DNA of 17,800 nucleotides from CAYOHR01 sp964512145 (GCA_964512145.1 CAZEIM010000051.1:1-17800), one strand, 5' to 3'; positions 1 through 8,050 are shown, numbered from the stretch's first letter. Notes: generated by a model from the sequence alone, not told the origin. Numbers and translations are program-made.

Positions 1-62
1 ACTTGCATGTGTTAGGCCTGCCGCTAGCGTTCATCCTGAGCCAGGATCAAACTCTTCGTAGT
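1..62 (-). rRNA. rrs: 16S ribosomal RNA, 5' end only (partial)
   Basis: The reverse strand reads AGAGTTTGATCCTGGCTCAG, the conserved 5' end of bacterial 16S rRNA. It is followed by GATGAACGCTAGCGGCAGGC and CTAACACATGCAAGT, a wording typical of Bacteroidota. Only about the first 62 bases are present and the gene runs off the left edge. The mature 5' end is placed near 62 by alignment with the usual eight or nine bases before GAGTTTGATC, so it is accurate to a few bases. The gene is transcribed leftward from the promoter at 168-198. Confidence 0.97.
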
Positions 63-112
63 AAAAATTTTAAATGTACTTAAACATTTTTTCTTCGTAA
101 CTTACATCAATC

Positions 113-123
113 TATCAAAGAAC
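113..123 (-). promoter_or_regulatory. boxA-like element in the 16S rRNA leader
   Basis: The reverse strand reads GTTCTTTGATA about 50 bases upstream of the mature 16S end. It resembles the rRNA antitermination boxA (TGCTCTTTAACA in E. coli) and the GTTCTTTGA stretch common in Bacteroidota 16S leaders. It lies between the predicted transcription start and the rRNA, where a Nus-factor antitermination signal would be expected. The function is inferred from motif and position. Confidence 0.5.
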
Positions 124-167
124 TCTTAATAATCTATTTTTTACTTTTATATTTCAAAAATGGAATG

Positions 168-198
168 CAAATATACAACCATTTTTTAAAAATCCAAA
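168..198 (-). promoter_or_regulatory. rRNA operon promoter of Bacteroidota type
   Basis: The reverse strand has TTTG (198-195), exactly 19 bases of spacer (194-176), then TATATTTG (175-168). This matches the Bacteroidota primary sigma factor consensus TTTG-N19-TAnnTTTG at every fixed position. Transcription would begin around 161-163 and give a leader of about 100 bases before 16S, containing the boxA-like element. No other motif of this quality is seen upstream of the 16S gene. Confidence 0.82.
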
Positions 199-466
199 TA
201 TTTAATAAAATTTTTTTAAAAATTTTTATAAACACTTTTTAAAAGAACTTTTGCAAATGTATGTGAAGTAGATTTATTATGCAATACCTCTTTAAAAAAA
301 ATCGTGTTAATTTTTGTTATGCTCTGATAATCAAATACTAAAAATTAAAACTGAACTATATAGAATTTGATTTCGCTATATTAATTATATATTAAAATCA
401 TCGAATAATTAAATTATGATATATTATTAATACCATATAAAAAGAAATATTTTATATGTTCGTGTT
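199..466. other. AT-rich spacer between rRNA promoter and polyprenyl synthase
   Basis: Very AT-rich divergent spacer without any open reading frame or tRNA that I can support. It must hold the promoter of the polyprenyl synthase gene, but I found no exact TAnnTTTG with a correctly spaced TTG. The nearest are TAGATTTA at 269-276 and TATGTTCG at 455-462, each one base off consensus and without a matching upstream element. The stretch next to the rRNA promoter (about 199-240) is mostly A and T runs and could act as an UP-like or bent element, which is only inference. Confidence 0.6.
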
Positions 467-1447
467 ATGAAAACTCCTAGTGAAATTCAACTCTATATAA
501 AAGATGAAATCGATTATTTTGAAGATATTTTTAAAAAATCGATGAAGAGTAATACATTATTGTTAGATAAAGTAACGCATTATATAATTAAGAGAAAAGG
601 GAAACAAATAAGACCAATGTTTGTCTTTCTCTCTGCAAAACTAGTCGGAAAAACTAACCCTTCTACTTACATTGCGGCATCATTAATTGAACTATTACAT
701 ACAGCAACACTAGTACATGATGATGTAGTAGATGACGCGATGTTTAGAAGAAGTTTTTTTTCCCTTAATGCTTTATGGAAAAATAAAATTGCTGTATTAG
801 TTGGAGATTATTTATTGTCAAAAGGACTCCTATTATCAATAGAAAATGATGAATTCGAAATCTTGAAAATAGTTTCTAAAGCAGTAAAAGAAATGAGTGA
901 GGGTGAATTATTGCAAATAGAAAAAACTCGCACATTAAATATTACTGAAGAAATTTATTTTGAAATTATTAAACAAAAAACAGCTTCATTACTTGCCGCA
1001 TGTTGTTCAACCGGAATATATTCTGTATCTAAAAACACTGAAATAACAAAGAAAATGTGGGAGTTTGGAGTAAATGTTGGAATGGCTTTTCAAATTAAGG
1101 ACGATTTACTTGATTATGGTATTTACCATAAAACGGGTAAAGCACCTTACGTAGACATAAAAGAAAAAAAAATCACACTCCCATTAATTTATACCATTAA
1201 CCAAAGTACGGATAAAACTAAGAGACAAATTATTCAGATCATTAAAAATGAAAATGATAATTTAAAAAAAATAGAATGGCTAGTCCAGTTAATTAAAGAA
1301 GTAGGAGGTTTTGCATATTCTGAAAAAATAATGAAAGATCATATTAATAAAGGTAAAATAATTTTGAACGATATTCCTGATAAAGATAAAGAAGCACTTC
1401 TATATCTTGAAAGCTTAATCGACTATACTATTTTGCGAGAAAAATAA
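467..1447 (+). CDS. Long-chain polyprenyl diphosphate synthase
   Basis: A trans-isoprenyl diphosphate synthase (all-alpha terpenoid synthase fold), 326 residues, the usual length. It adds isopentenyl diphosphate repeatedly to an allylic primer, most likely to make the side chain of menaquinone. Visible motifs are GKQIRP (45-50, IPP binding), the first aspartate-rich motif DDVVD (85-89) and the second DDLLD within FQIKDDLLD (208-216). The residues just before the first motif are small (A80, T81), which in this family permits long products, so octaprenyl or solanesyl synthase is likelier than FPP or GGPP synthase. Exact chain length cannot be read from sequence. The gene stands alone on the plus strand, and its last 33 bases overlap the end of the convergent dehydrogenase gene. 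The start is the first ATG before a normal family N-terminus; no Shine-Dalgarno is present. Confidence 0.93.
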   Translation: MKTPSEIQLYIKDEIDYFEDIFKKSMKSNTLLLDKVTHYIIKRKGKQIRPMFVFLSAKLVGKTNPSTYIAASLIELLHTATLVHDDVVDDAMFRRSFFSLNALWKNKIAVLVGDYLLSKGLLLSIENDEFEILKIVSKAVKEMSEGELLQIEKTRTLNITEEIYFEIIKQKTASLLAACCSTGIYSVSKNTEITKKMWEFGVNVGMAFQIKDDLLDYGIYHKTGKAPYVDIKEKKITLPLIYTINQSTDKTKRQIIQIIKNENDNLKKIEWLVQLIKEVGGFAYSEKIMKDHINKGKIILNDIPDKDKEALLYLESLIDYTILREK

Positions 1448-2356
1448 TTTTTGAATTTTATCAAACAATATTTTTGAATGTAATTCGTATGACTCATTTG
1501 TCCATCCTGCAATATGCGGTGTTATAACAACATTGTTCATATGTAATAGCTTTGTAAAAAGTTCATGTACATGAATATTATCATAACTTTTTTCTTCATA
1601 TTCTATAACATCTAAACAAGCCCCTAATACTTTTTTAGATTCTAACGCGTTAATTAATGTATTTGTATTTACTATAGCACCTCTGGATGTATTCATAAGT
1701 ATTATTGGTTTTTTAAATTTGTTTACTCGATTGTCATTAAACCAATATTTTGTTTCATCGGTTAAAGGCAAATGAATACTCAATATATCGCAATGTTCAT
1801 ATATGTAATCTAAAGTTACTTCTTCTACTAATAAATTGCCAAAATCAAACTTGTACTTATCATATGCTATTACTTTCACGTTAAATCCCTTCAACAAATT
1901 AGCAAAAGATTTGCCCGTGTTACCATACCCAATAATTCCTATAACTTTTCCTGCAAGTGTAGTCCCCCAGTTCAAATCTCTCTCCCATTTTCCCTGCTTA
2001 ACTTGATTAAATGATATAATTATTTTATTTAGTAAGGAAAGTAGCATCCCTAAAGCATGTTCTGCTACTGCTAAACTATTTGCTTCTGGACTACTTAAAA
2101 CTTTAATGCCTTTTCTATTAGCATAATCAACATCAATATTATCTAAACCAGAACCTGCTCTAGCTATAAATTTAAGCTCTTTGGCATTATCTAACAAAGC
2201 CTGATCAACGAATAGACTACGTATAATAAGCCCTTGAAATGTATGAATATTTTGTCTAACAAAATTAATATCGTTATTTAAAACAACTTTACATCCTAAC
2301 AATTCTAATTTATTTTTTAAGAATGAATGTATATCTCCTACTATTAGTATATTCAT
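1415..2356 (-). CDS. D-2-hydroxyacid dehydrogenase, 3-phosphoglycerate dehydrogenase-like
   Basis: An NAD-dependent D-isomer 2-hydroxyacid dehydrogenase of 313 residues. The Rossmann motif GYGNTG is at 143-148. The catalytic triad is visible as R225 (in TSRGA), E254 (29 residues later, as in E. coli SerA) and H281 (in TPHIAG). Length and the catalytic-domain-only architecture match the short SerA form common in Bacteroidota, which lacks the C-terminal ACT domain. It probably oxidises 3-phosphoglycerate at the entry to serine synthesis. No serC neighbour is in view, so another hydroxyacid substrate is possible. The gene is divergent from purD across a 90-base spacer and convergent with the polyprenyl synthase, with a 33-base coding overlap. 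The ATG start sits in an AT-rich context without a Shine-Dalgarno. Confidence 0.88.
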   Translation of the reverse strand: MNILIVGDIHSFLKNKLELLGCKVVLNNDINFVRQNIHTFQGLIIRSLFVDQALLDNAKELKFIARAGSGLDNIDVDYANRKGIKVLSSPEANSLAVAEHALGMLLSLLNKIIISFNQVKQGKWERDLNWGTTLAGKVIGIIGYGNTGKSFANLLKGFNVKVIAYDKYKFDFGNLLVEEVTLDYIYEHCDILSIHLPLTDETKYWFNDNRVNKFKKPIILMNTSRGAIVNTNTLINALESKKVLGACLDVIEYEEKSYDNIHVHELFTKLLHMNNVVITPHIAGWTNESYELHSKILFDKIQKLFFSQNSIVD

Positions 2357-2430
2357 ATATATTATGTGTAATTCCCTAAATAAAAATACTAATTGTTATC
2401 ATTATTTATATAATATTATTAAGCTTATAT

Positions 2431-2438
2431 TATTTTTG
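2431..2438 (+). promoter_or_regulatory. -7 promoter element for purD
   Basis: TATTTTTG fits the Bacteroidota -7 consensus TAnnTTTG exactly and ends eight bases before the purD ATG at 2447. Transcription would start within a base or two of the start codon, giving a leaderless or almost leaderless mRNA. No TTG is found 19 to 20 bases upstream, so the -33 side is weak. The call rests on the -7 match and its position in a 90-base divergent spacer. Confidence 0.5.
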
Positions 2439-2446
2439 TAGAAAAA

Positions 2447-3724
2447 ATGAACGTACTAGTTATTGGTTCTGGAGCTCGTGAACACTGCTTTATTTGGAAA
2501 TTAAGTCAAAGTAAAAAAGTATCCAACATATTTTCATTACAAGGAAATGGAGGGACACATTCTCTTTCAAAAAACTTGAATGTTTCTACATCCAATTTTC
2601 CTGAAATTAAAAACCTTGTTATAGAAAATAATATCGGTTTAGTACTAGTTGGACCAGAAGAACCTTTGGTAAAAGGGATCGTTGATTATTTTTCTGAAGA
2701 ACCTGAGTTAAAAAAAATTCCAATAATTGGGCCATCCTGTGAAGGGGCAAAACTTGAAGGCAGTAAAGATTTTGCTAAAAAGTTTATGAAAAAATATAAA
2801 ATACCTACAGCAAATTATAATAGTTTTTCTAAAGAAAATATTTCTGATGCATTTAATTTTTTAGAAACAATCTCGCCTCCATACGTTTTAAAAGCAGACG
2901 GATTAGCCGCTGGAAAGGGTGTTGTAATAATTGATGACCTAATTACAGCTAAAAAAACACTCCTTGATATGTTAGATGGTAATTATGTAGGAGATGCTGG
3001 GAATATAGTAGTAATTGAAGAGTATTTAAAAGGGATAGAGGTTTCTATGTTTGTTTTAACAGATGGCGAAAATTATATATTGCTTCCTGAAGCTAAAGAT
3101 TACAAAAGAATTGGCGAAGGAGATATTGGATTAAATACTGGAGGAATGGGAGCTGTCTCGCCAGTTTCCTTTGTTGATGAGGCATTTAAACAAAAGGTAA
3201 TAGAACAAATTATAAAACCAACCATATTTGGATTAAAAAAAGAGCATATTGCATATAAAGGATTCATATTTTTTGGAATTATGAATGTTAAAGGTAATCC
3301 ATATGTAATTGAATATAATTGTAGAATGGGAGACCCAGAAACCGAAGTGGTTATTCCTCGTATTAAAAATGATTTGTATGAGTTGTTAATGGATACATGG
3401 AATAATAATCTTAAACACACTAAACTTGAAATTGACCATAAAAGTGCATCAACTGTAGTAGCTGTTTCTGGTGGATATCCGAAAGATTACTTAAAAGGTC
3501 ATATTATTTCTGGATTTTCTGAAGTAAAAAATAGCGTTGTATTTCATGCTGGAACTAAATTTGAAAATAATGCTATAGTTACAAATGGTGGGAGAGTTTT
3601 AGCTATTACATCATTAGCTGATAATTTAAAAGATGCATTAGATATTTCTTATAAAAATTTAGACGTACTTTATTTTAAAGATATGTATTTTAGAAAAGAT
3701 ATAGGAAAAGACTTACTCTCATGA
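2447..3724 (+). CDS. purD: Phosphoribosylamine--glycine ligase
   Basis: GAR synthetase, the second step of de novo purine synthesis: it joins 5-phosphoribosylamine and glycine using ATP. At 425 residues it has the usual length. The N-terminal domain begins MNVLVIGSGAREH, the family hallmark, with VGPEEPL at 68-74. The ATP-grasp core shows KADGLAAGKGVV (149-160), LPEAKDYKR (213-221) and GLNTGGMGA (228-236). The signature NCRMGDPETE (291-300) supplies metal and ATP ligands. The C-terminal domain includes VAVSGGYPKDY. The start is fixed by the conserved N-terminus. The stop overlaps the next start as ATGA, so translational coupling with the DUF3109 gene is likely. The other purine genes are not nearby, as is common for purD in this phylum. 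Confidence 0.97.
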   Translation: MNVLVIGSGAREHCFIWKLSQSKKVSNIFSLQGNGGTHSLSKNLNVSTSNFPEIKNLVIENNIGLVLVGPEEPLVKGIVDYFSEEPELKKIPIIGPSCEGAKLEGSKDFAKKFMKKYKIPTANYNSFSKENISDAFNFLETISPPYVLKADGLAAGKGVVIIDDLITAKKTLLDMLDGNYVGDAGNIVVIEEYLKGIEVSMFVLTDGENYILLPEAKDYKRIGEGDIGLNTGGMGAVSPVSFVDEAFKQKVIEQIIKPTIFGLKKEHIAYKGFIFFGIMNVKGNPYVIEYNCRMGDPETEVVIPRIKNDLYELLMDTWNNNLKHTKLEIDHKSASTVVAVSGGYPKDYLKGHIISGFSEVKNSVVFHAGTKFENNAIVTNGGRVLAITSLADNLKDALDISYKNLDVLYFKDMYFRKDIGKDLLS

Positions 3725-4287
3725 TTCAAATTGATCATACTATAGTTTCAATAGATATTATTAATGAGCATTTCGCTTGTAATCTATCAGCATGTAAAGG
3801 AGCGTGTTGTGTTGAAGGTGATTCAGGAGCACCTCTTGAAACGGAAGAAGTTAAAATTCTTGAATCGATTTATCCCGAAATTAAGCCTTTTTTACGAAAA
3901 GAGGGTGTTGAAGCTATTGAAAATCAAGGCAAATATGTAGTAGATAATGATGGTGAATATGTAACCCCTTTAGTTCAAGGGAAAGAATGTGCCTATGTAG
4001 TTTTTGATCAAAATGGAGTAAGTAAATGTGGGATAGAATTGGCTTACGAAAATCGAAAAATTTCATTTAAAAAACCAATTTCCTGTCATTTATACCCTAT
4101 AAGAATCACCAAATACAAAAATTTTGATGCTGTAAATTATCATGAATGGCACGTATGTAGCGCAGCAAAATCTTGTGGAAAGTCAAAAAAAATAAGACTT
4201 TTTGAGTTTTTAAAAGATGCTTTAATTAGAAAATACGGGGAAGAGTGGTATAGGAAACTAGAATTTGTAAATCGAGCACAAATATAA
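3721..4287 (+). CDS. DUF3109 family cysteine-rich protein
   Basis: A 188-residue protein of the DUF3109 family, widespread in Bacteroidota and of unknown function. It has nine cysteines: C20, C25, C29 and C30 in the segment CNLSACKGACC, then C90, C103, C122, C146 and C152. Their spacing resembles the YkgJ-type cysteine clusters suspected to bind zinc or an iron-sulfur cluster. Family-typical phrases include KGACCVEGDSGAPL, GKECAYV and PISCHLYPIRITKY. There is no signal peptide or membrane segment, so it should be cytoplasmic. It follows purD with a four-base ATGA overlap. No function should be assigned beyond probable metal binding. Confidence 0.9.
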   Translation: MIQIDHTIVSIDIINEHFACNLSACKGACCVEGDSGAPLETEEVKILESIYPEIKPFLRKEGVEAIENQGKYVVDNDGEYVTPLVQGKECAYVVFDQNGVSKCGIELAYENRKISFKKPISCHLYPIRITKYKNFDAVNYHEWHVCSAAKSCGKSKKIRLFEFLKDALIRKYGEEWYRKLEFVNRAQI

Positions 4288-4348
4288 GAAATTTTATTTT
4301 GTATTCTTAGTACATATTTTTTATTTTACAAACTATTTATATGTTAAT

Positions 4349-4371
4349 TTCCTAATCAGGAATTTTATTTT
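4349..4371 (+). terminator. Possible weak intrinsic terminator after purD-DUF3109
   Basis: A short stem TTCCT (4349-4353) and AGGAA (4358-4362) around the loop AATC is followed directly by TTTTATTTT (4363-4371). It lies about 60 bases after the DUF3109 stop. The stem is only five base pairs, so this is a tentative call. Confidence 0.35.
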
Positions 4372-4409
4372 AAAGTTGAAGATTTGATTATCAATACATT
4401 TACGCACTG

Positions 4410-4460
4410 AATTATTTTTTCAACAAAAAAACGTTCATTAACGTTGTTGAAAAAATAGTT
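4410..4460. repeat. 17-base inverted repeat (hairpin) upstream of nrdB
   Basis: The left arm AATTATTTTTTCAACAA (4410-4426) and right arm TTGTTGAAAAAATAGTT (4444-4460) are complementary at 16 of 17 positions. The single mismatch (T4413, G4458) could be a G-U pair in RNA. The 17-base loop contains ACGTT and AACGT, which could extend the stem past an A-rich bulge. It sits 134 bases before the nrdB start with no downstream T run on the plus strand, so a simple terminator is not the obvious reading. An operator or a structured 5' leader is possible; function is unknown. Confidence 0.7.
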
Positions 4461-4594
4461 TAAATGTTCATTCTTTTCGATTGAATTGCTTTCCTTTTTT
4501 ATACAAATTTGTGCTTAACAAATCAACATAATTTATTATTTAAAATAAATCAAGAAATATTACCAAAGTTTTACTTTTAAACTAAATATAACAA

Positions 4595-5578
4595 ATGCAA
4601 GAACTAAAATCACAAGAACCTTTACTAAAAGAAAACCCAGACAGATTTGTATTATTTCCTATACAACACGATGATATATGGTCATTTTACAAAAAAGCAG
4701 AAGCTAGTTTTTGGACTGCAGAAGAAATAGACTTAGGGCCAGATTTATATGATTGGGAACAAAAATTAAACGATAATGAAAAGCACTTTATTAAACATGT
4801 TTTAGCATTTTTTGCCGCTAGTGATGGAATTGTTAATGAAAATTTAGCCGAAAATTTTTTACATGAAGTACAGTATACTGAAGCAAAGTTTTTTTATGGA
4901 TTTCAAATTACTATAGAAAACATTCACTCCGAAACATACTCCTTACTAATTGATACATATATAAAAGATTCAGAGGAAAAAGGGAAACTATTTAAGGCTA
5001 TAGAAACCTTGGATTGTGTAAAGAAAAAGGCAAATTGGGCTTTAAATTGGATAAAAAACGGATCCTTTGCAGAACGTTTAGTAGCCTTTGCTGCAGTTGA
5101 AGGCATCTTTTTTTCGGGTAGTTTTTGTTCAATTTTTTGGCTAAAAAAACGAGGCCTAATGCCTGGATTAAGTTTCTCTAATGAATTAATTTCTAGAGAT
5201 GAAGGCCTACATTGTGACTTTGCTTGTTTATTATATACCAAACATTTAATCACCAAACTTTCTAAAGAAAGAGTGCAACAAATTATTACAGATGCCGTAG
5301 AAATAGAAAAGGAGTTTGTAACAGATGCGCTTCCAGTTGACCTTATTGGGATGAACTCAAAGTTAATGACTCAATATATTGAGTTTGTTGCAGACAGATT
5401 ACTGGTTGAATTAGGTAATTCTAAGGTATATAACTCTACTAACCCATTTGATTTTATGGATATGATTTCATTACAAGGAAAAACAAACTTCTTTGAGAAA
5501 CGAGTAGCCGAATATCAAAAAGCGGGTGTAATGCAAGGAAAGGAAGATCAAGTATTTAAATTGGATGAGGATTTTTAA
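4595..5578 (+). CDS. nrdB: Ribonucleoside-diphosphate reductase small (beta) subunit
   Basis: The class I R2 subunit, which generates and stores the radical used by NrdA to reduce ribonucleotides to deoxyribonucleotides. It has 327 residues and a ferritin-like helical fold. By comparison with mouse R2 the metal ligands are D77 (in AASDGIVNEN), E108 and H111 (in ENIHSETYS), E169 (in AVEGIFF), and E203 and H206 (in RDEGLH). The radical tyrosine is Y115, four residues after H111. All are present, so this looks like a tyrosyl-radical enzyme and not a tyrosine-less variant. The sequence is closer to the eukaryotic R2 type than to E. coli NrdB. The C-terminal tail (residues about 310-327, ending KLDEDF) should dock on NrdA. 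nrdA follows 32 bases later, indicating an operon. Confidence 0.96.
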   Translation: MQELKSQEPLLKENPDRFVLFPIQHDDIWSFYKKAEASFWTAEEIDLGPDLYDWEQKLNDNEKHFIKHVLAFFAASDGIVNENLAENFLHEVQYTEAKFFYGFQITIENIHSETYSLLIDTYIKDSEEKGKLFKAIETLDCVKKKANWALNWIKNGSFAERLVAFAAVEGIFFSGSFCSIFWLKKRGLMPGLSFSNELISRDEGLHCDFACLLYTKHLITKLSKERVQQIITDAVEIEKEFVTDALPVDLIGMNSKLMTQYIEFVADRLLVELGNSKVYNSTNPFDFMDMISLQGKTNFFEKRVAEYQKAGVMQGKEDQVFKLDEDF

Positions 5579-5610
5579 AATTTAAGTTAAACAAAAAAAC
5601 ACAGAAGCGT

Positions 5611-8022
5611 ATGTTTGTAGTAAAAAGAGACGGAAGAAAAGAAGCTGTTAAATTTGATAAAATTACAGCTCGTATTAAAAAATTATGTTACGGTTTAGAT
5701 ACCATCGTTGATCCTGTTGTTGTTGCCATGAAAGTAATTGAAGGCGTATACGATGGGGTTACGACAACCGAGTTAGATAACTTAGCAGCAGAAGTTGCTG
5801 CAACCCTAACAACAAAACATCCTGATTATGCTTTGTTGGCATCGAGAATTGCGGTATCAAACCTACACAAGAATACCAAAAAATCATTTTCATCAACCAT
5901 AGATGATTTATATCACTATGTCGATCCTAAAACAGGGCTAAAAGCTCCTTTAATTGCTGATGATGTATATGAAGTAGTTAAAAATAATGAAGAAATACTT
6001 GATTCTACCATTATTTATGATCGAGATTTTGGATATGATTATTTTGGGTTTAAAACCTTAGAAAGAAGCTACTTACTGAAATTAGATGGGCAAGTAGTGG
6101 AAAGACCTCAGCATATGTTAATGAGAGTTGCAGTAGGAATTCATAAACAAGATGTTGACAGAGTAATAGAAACATACGAATTAATGTCTGAACGTTGGTT
6201 TACTCACGCAACTCCAACATTATTTAATGCAGGTACTCCAAAACCTCAAATGTCTTCTTGCTTTTTATTAACCATGAAAAATGACAGCATTGAGGGCATA
6301 TACGACACATTAAAACAATGCGCTAAAATCTCTCAAGCCGCTGGAGGTATTGGTTTATCAATACATAATATACGAGCAACGGGATCCTATATAAGAGGCA
6401 CTAACGGAACTTCCAATGGTATTGTTCCAATGCTTAGAGTATTTAATGATACAGCTAGATATGTTGATCAAGGCGGTGGAAAAAGAAAAGGTTCATTTGC
6501 AATATACTTAGAACCATGGCATGCTGATGTATTTGAATTTTTAGACTTAAAAAAGAATCATGGAAAAGAAGAACAAAGAGCTAGAGATTTATTTTATGCG
6601 CTTTGGATATCAGATCTTTTTATGAAAAGAGTTGAGTCAAATGACAATTGGACATTGATGTGTCCAAATGAATGTCCAGGATTATCAGATACATATGGAG
6701 ACGAATTTGAGGCTCTATACACAAAATATGAAAAAGAAGGTAAAGGCCGAAAAACTATTAAAGCACAAGATTTATGGTTTAAAATCCTTGAATCTCAAAT
6801 AGAAACTGGAACTCCATATATATTATACAAAGACGCATGTAATAAAAAATCTAATCAACAGAACTTAGGGACTATTAAATCAAGCAACCTTTGTACTGAA
6901 ATTATTGAATATACTGCACCTGATGAAGTTGCTGTATGTAACTTAGCTTCTATTGCGTTACCAAAATATATTATAAATGGTAAGTTTAACCATGAAAAAT
7001 TATTTGAAGTTACCTATGCTGCCACTATAAATCTAAATAGAATAATTGATAATAACTTTTACCCGGTTCCGGAAGCCCGAAACTCCAACCTAAGACATAG
7101 ACCAATAGGACTAGGTGTTCAAGGCTTAGCTGATGCTTTCATTATGTTGCGTTTGCCATTCGATTCGGAAGAAGCAAAGCAACTTAACAAAGATATTTTT
7201 GAAACGATTTACTATGCTGCCATGACTGCATCAAAGGATTTAGCAAAAGAAGAAGGCGCTTACGAAACTTATGCAGGTTCGCCAGTTTCTAAAGGAATTT
7301 TTCAGTTTGACATGTGGGGTGTAACCCCAAGTAATCGTTGGGAATGGAATGTATTGAAAGATGAAGTGAAAAAATATGGGGTACGAAATTCATTACTATT
7401 AGCACCAATGCCTACCGCCTCTACCTCTCAAATACTTGGTAATAATGAGTGTTTTGAGCCTTACACTTCTAATATATATACTCGAAGAACTCTGTCAGGT
7501 GAGTTTATTGTTGTAAATAAACACTTATTAAAAGATTTGGTTCAACTAGGTTTATGGAACGAGACATTAAAAAACAAGTTAATCTCAGCAAATGGTTCGG
7601 TGCAAAATATTGCCGAGATACCAGCAAATTTAAAAGCAATATATAAAACTTGTTGGGAAATATCTCAAAAATCTCTTATCGAAATGGCTGCAGATAGAGG
7701 TGCTTATATTTGCCAATCGCAATCTTTAAATATTTTTATGGAAAATGCGAACTTTGCCAAGTTAACTTCAATGCATTTTTATGGTTGGAAGTTAGGATTA
7801 AAAACGGGCATGTATTATTTAAGAACTAAAGCTGCCGCTGATGCTATTAAGTTTACAGTTGATAAATCTGCTGTTAATGAACCTACTGTAAATACAATAA
7901 CTGTTACTACTACAGAACAAAACATATCTATTAGTGAAGACTCTGCCACCATTGAGCAACGCCAAGCAGAAATTGCTTGCTCATTAGATAATCCTGATAG
8001 TTGTGAAATGTGCTCGGGTTAA
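5611..8022 (+). CDS. nrdA: Ribonucleoside-diphosphate reductase large (alpha) subunit
   Basis: The catalytic R1 subunit of class I ribonucleotide reductase, 803 residues. An ATP-cone (about residues 1-90, starting MFVVKRDGRKE) indicates dATP/ATP overall activity control. The active site shows C217 (in MSSCFLL), N426, C428 and E430 (in NLCTE) and C443 (in AVCNLAS), almost the same numbering as mouse R1. The paired tyrosines of the radical path are in GMYYLRT. PMPTASTSQ and the C-terminal CEMC (798-801), the shuttle cysteine pair, are also present. It is complete and follows nrdB in one transcription unit, ending at the strong terminator at 8051. A poorly conserved, threonine- and serine-rich linker (about residues 755-785) precedes the shuttle cysteines, as is normal. 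Confidence 0.97.
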   Translation: MFVVKRDGRKEAVKFDKITARIKKLCYGLDTIVDPVVVAMKVIEGVYDGVTTTELDNLAAEVAATLTTKHPDYALLASRIAVSNLHKNTKKSFSSTIDDLYHYVDPKTGLKAPLIADDVYEVVKNNEEILDSTIIYDRDFGYDYFGFKTLERSYLLKLDGQVVERPQHMLMRVAVGIHKQDVDRVIETYELMSERWFTHATPTLFNAGTPKPQMSSCFLLTMKNDSIEGIYDTLKQCAKISQAAGGIGLSIHNIRATGSYIRGTNGTSNGIVPMLRVFNDTARYVDQGGGKRKGSFAIYLEPWHADVFEFLDLKKNHGKEEQRARDLFYALWISDLFMKRVESNDNWTLMCPNECPGLSDTYGDEFEALYTKYEKEGKGRKTIKAQDLWFKILESQIETGTPYILYKDACNKKSNQQNLGTIKSSNLCTEIIEYTAPDEVAVCNLASIALPKYIINGKFNHEKLFEVTYAATINLNRIIDNNFYPVPEARNSNLRHRPIGLGVQGLADAFIMLRLPFDSEEAKQLNKDIFETIYYAAMTASKDLAKEEGAYETYAGSPVSKGIFQFDMWGVTPSNRWEWNVLKDEVKKYGVRNSLLLAPMPTASTSQILGNNECFEPYTSNIYTRRTLSGEFIVVNKHLLKDLVQLGLWNETLKNKLISANGSVQNIAEIPANLKAIYKTCWEISQKSLIEMAADRGAYICQSQSLNIFMENANFAKLTSMHFYGWKLGLKTGMYYLRTKAAADAIKFTVDKSAVNEPTVNTITVTTTEQNISISEDSATIEQRQAEIACSLDNPDSCEMCSG

Positions 8023-8050
8023 TAATTTTAATTAGCTTATAAATCACCTA

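Larger units (their letters stand above)
4288..4594. other. Spacer upstream of nrdB with inverted repeats
   Basis: No gene is visible in these 307 bases. From left to right it holds a weak terminator-like hairpin (4349-4371), a large inverted repeat (4410-4460), a perfect ten-base palindrome ACAAATTTGT (4503-4512) and the AT-rich nrdB leader. I found no good Bacteroidota promoter: TACTTTTA at 4572-4579 is one base off the -7 consensus and lacks a TTG. I looked for the NrdR box pattern (ACAC, AT-rich, GTGT, as a pair) and did not see it. Confidence 0.6.

Noticed and set aside
455..462. TATGTTCG as a promoter for the polyprenyl synthase
   Set aside because: It is one base off the -7 consensus, has no TTG 19-20 bases upstream, and would place transcription at or after the ATG.
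3100..3420. 106-codon open frame antisense to purD
   Set aside because: It lies wholly inside a conserved purD region on the other strand, has no promoter or recognisable protein character, and is explained by the AT-rich codon pattern of purD.
4503..4512. ACAAATTTGT palindrome as an NrdR or other operator
   Set aside because: Ten-base AT-rich palindromes are expected by chance here; it lacks the paired ACAC/GTGT layout of NrdR boxes.
4924..5256. 110-codon open frame antisense to nrdB
   Set aside because: It is a shadow of the conserved nrdB frame, with no independent support.
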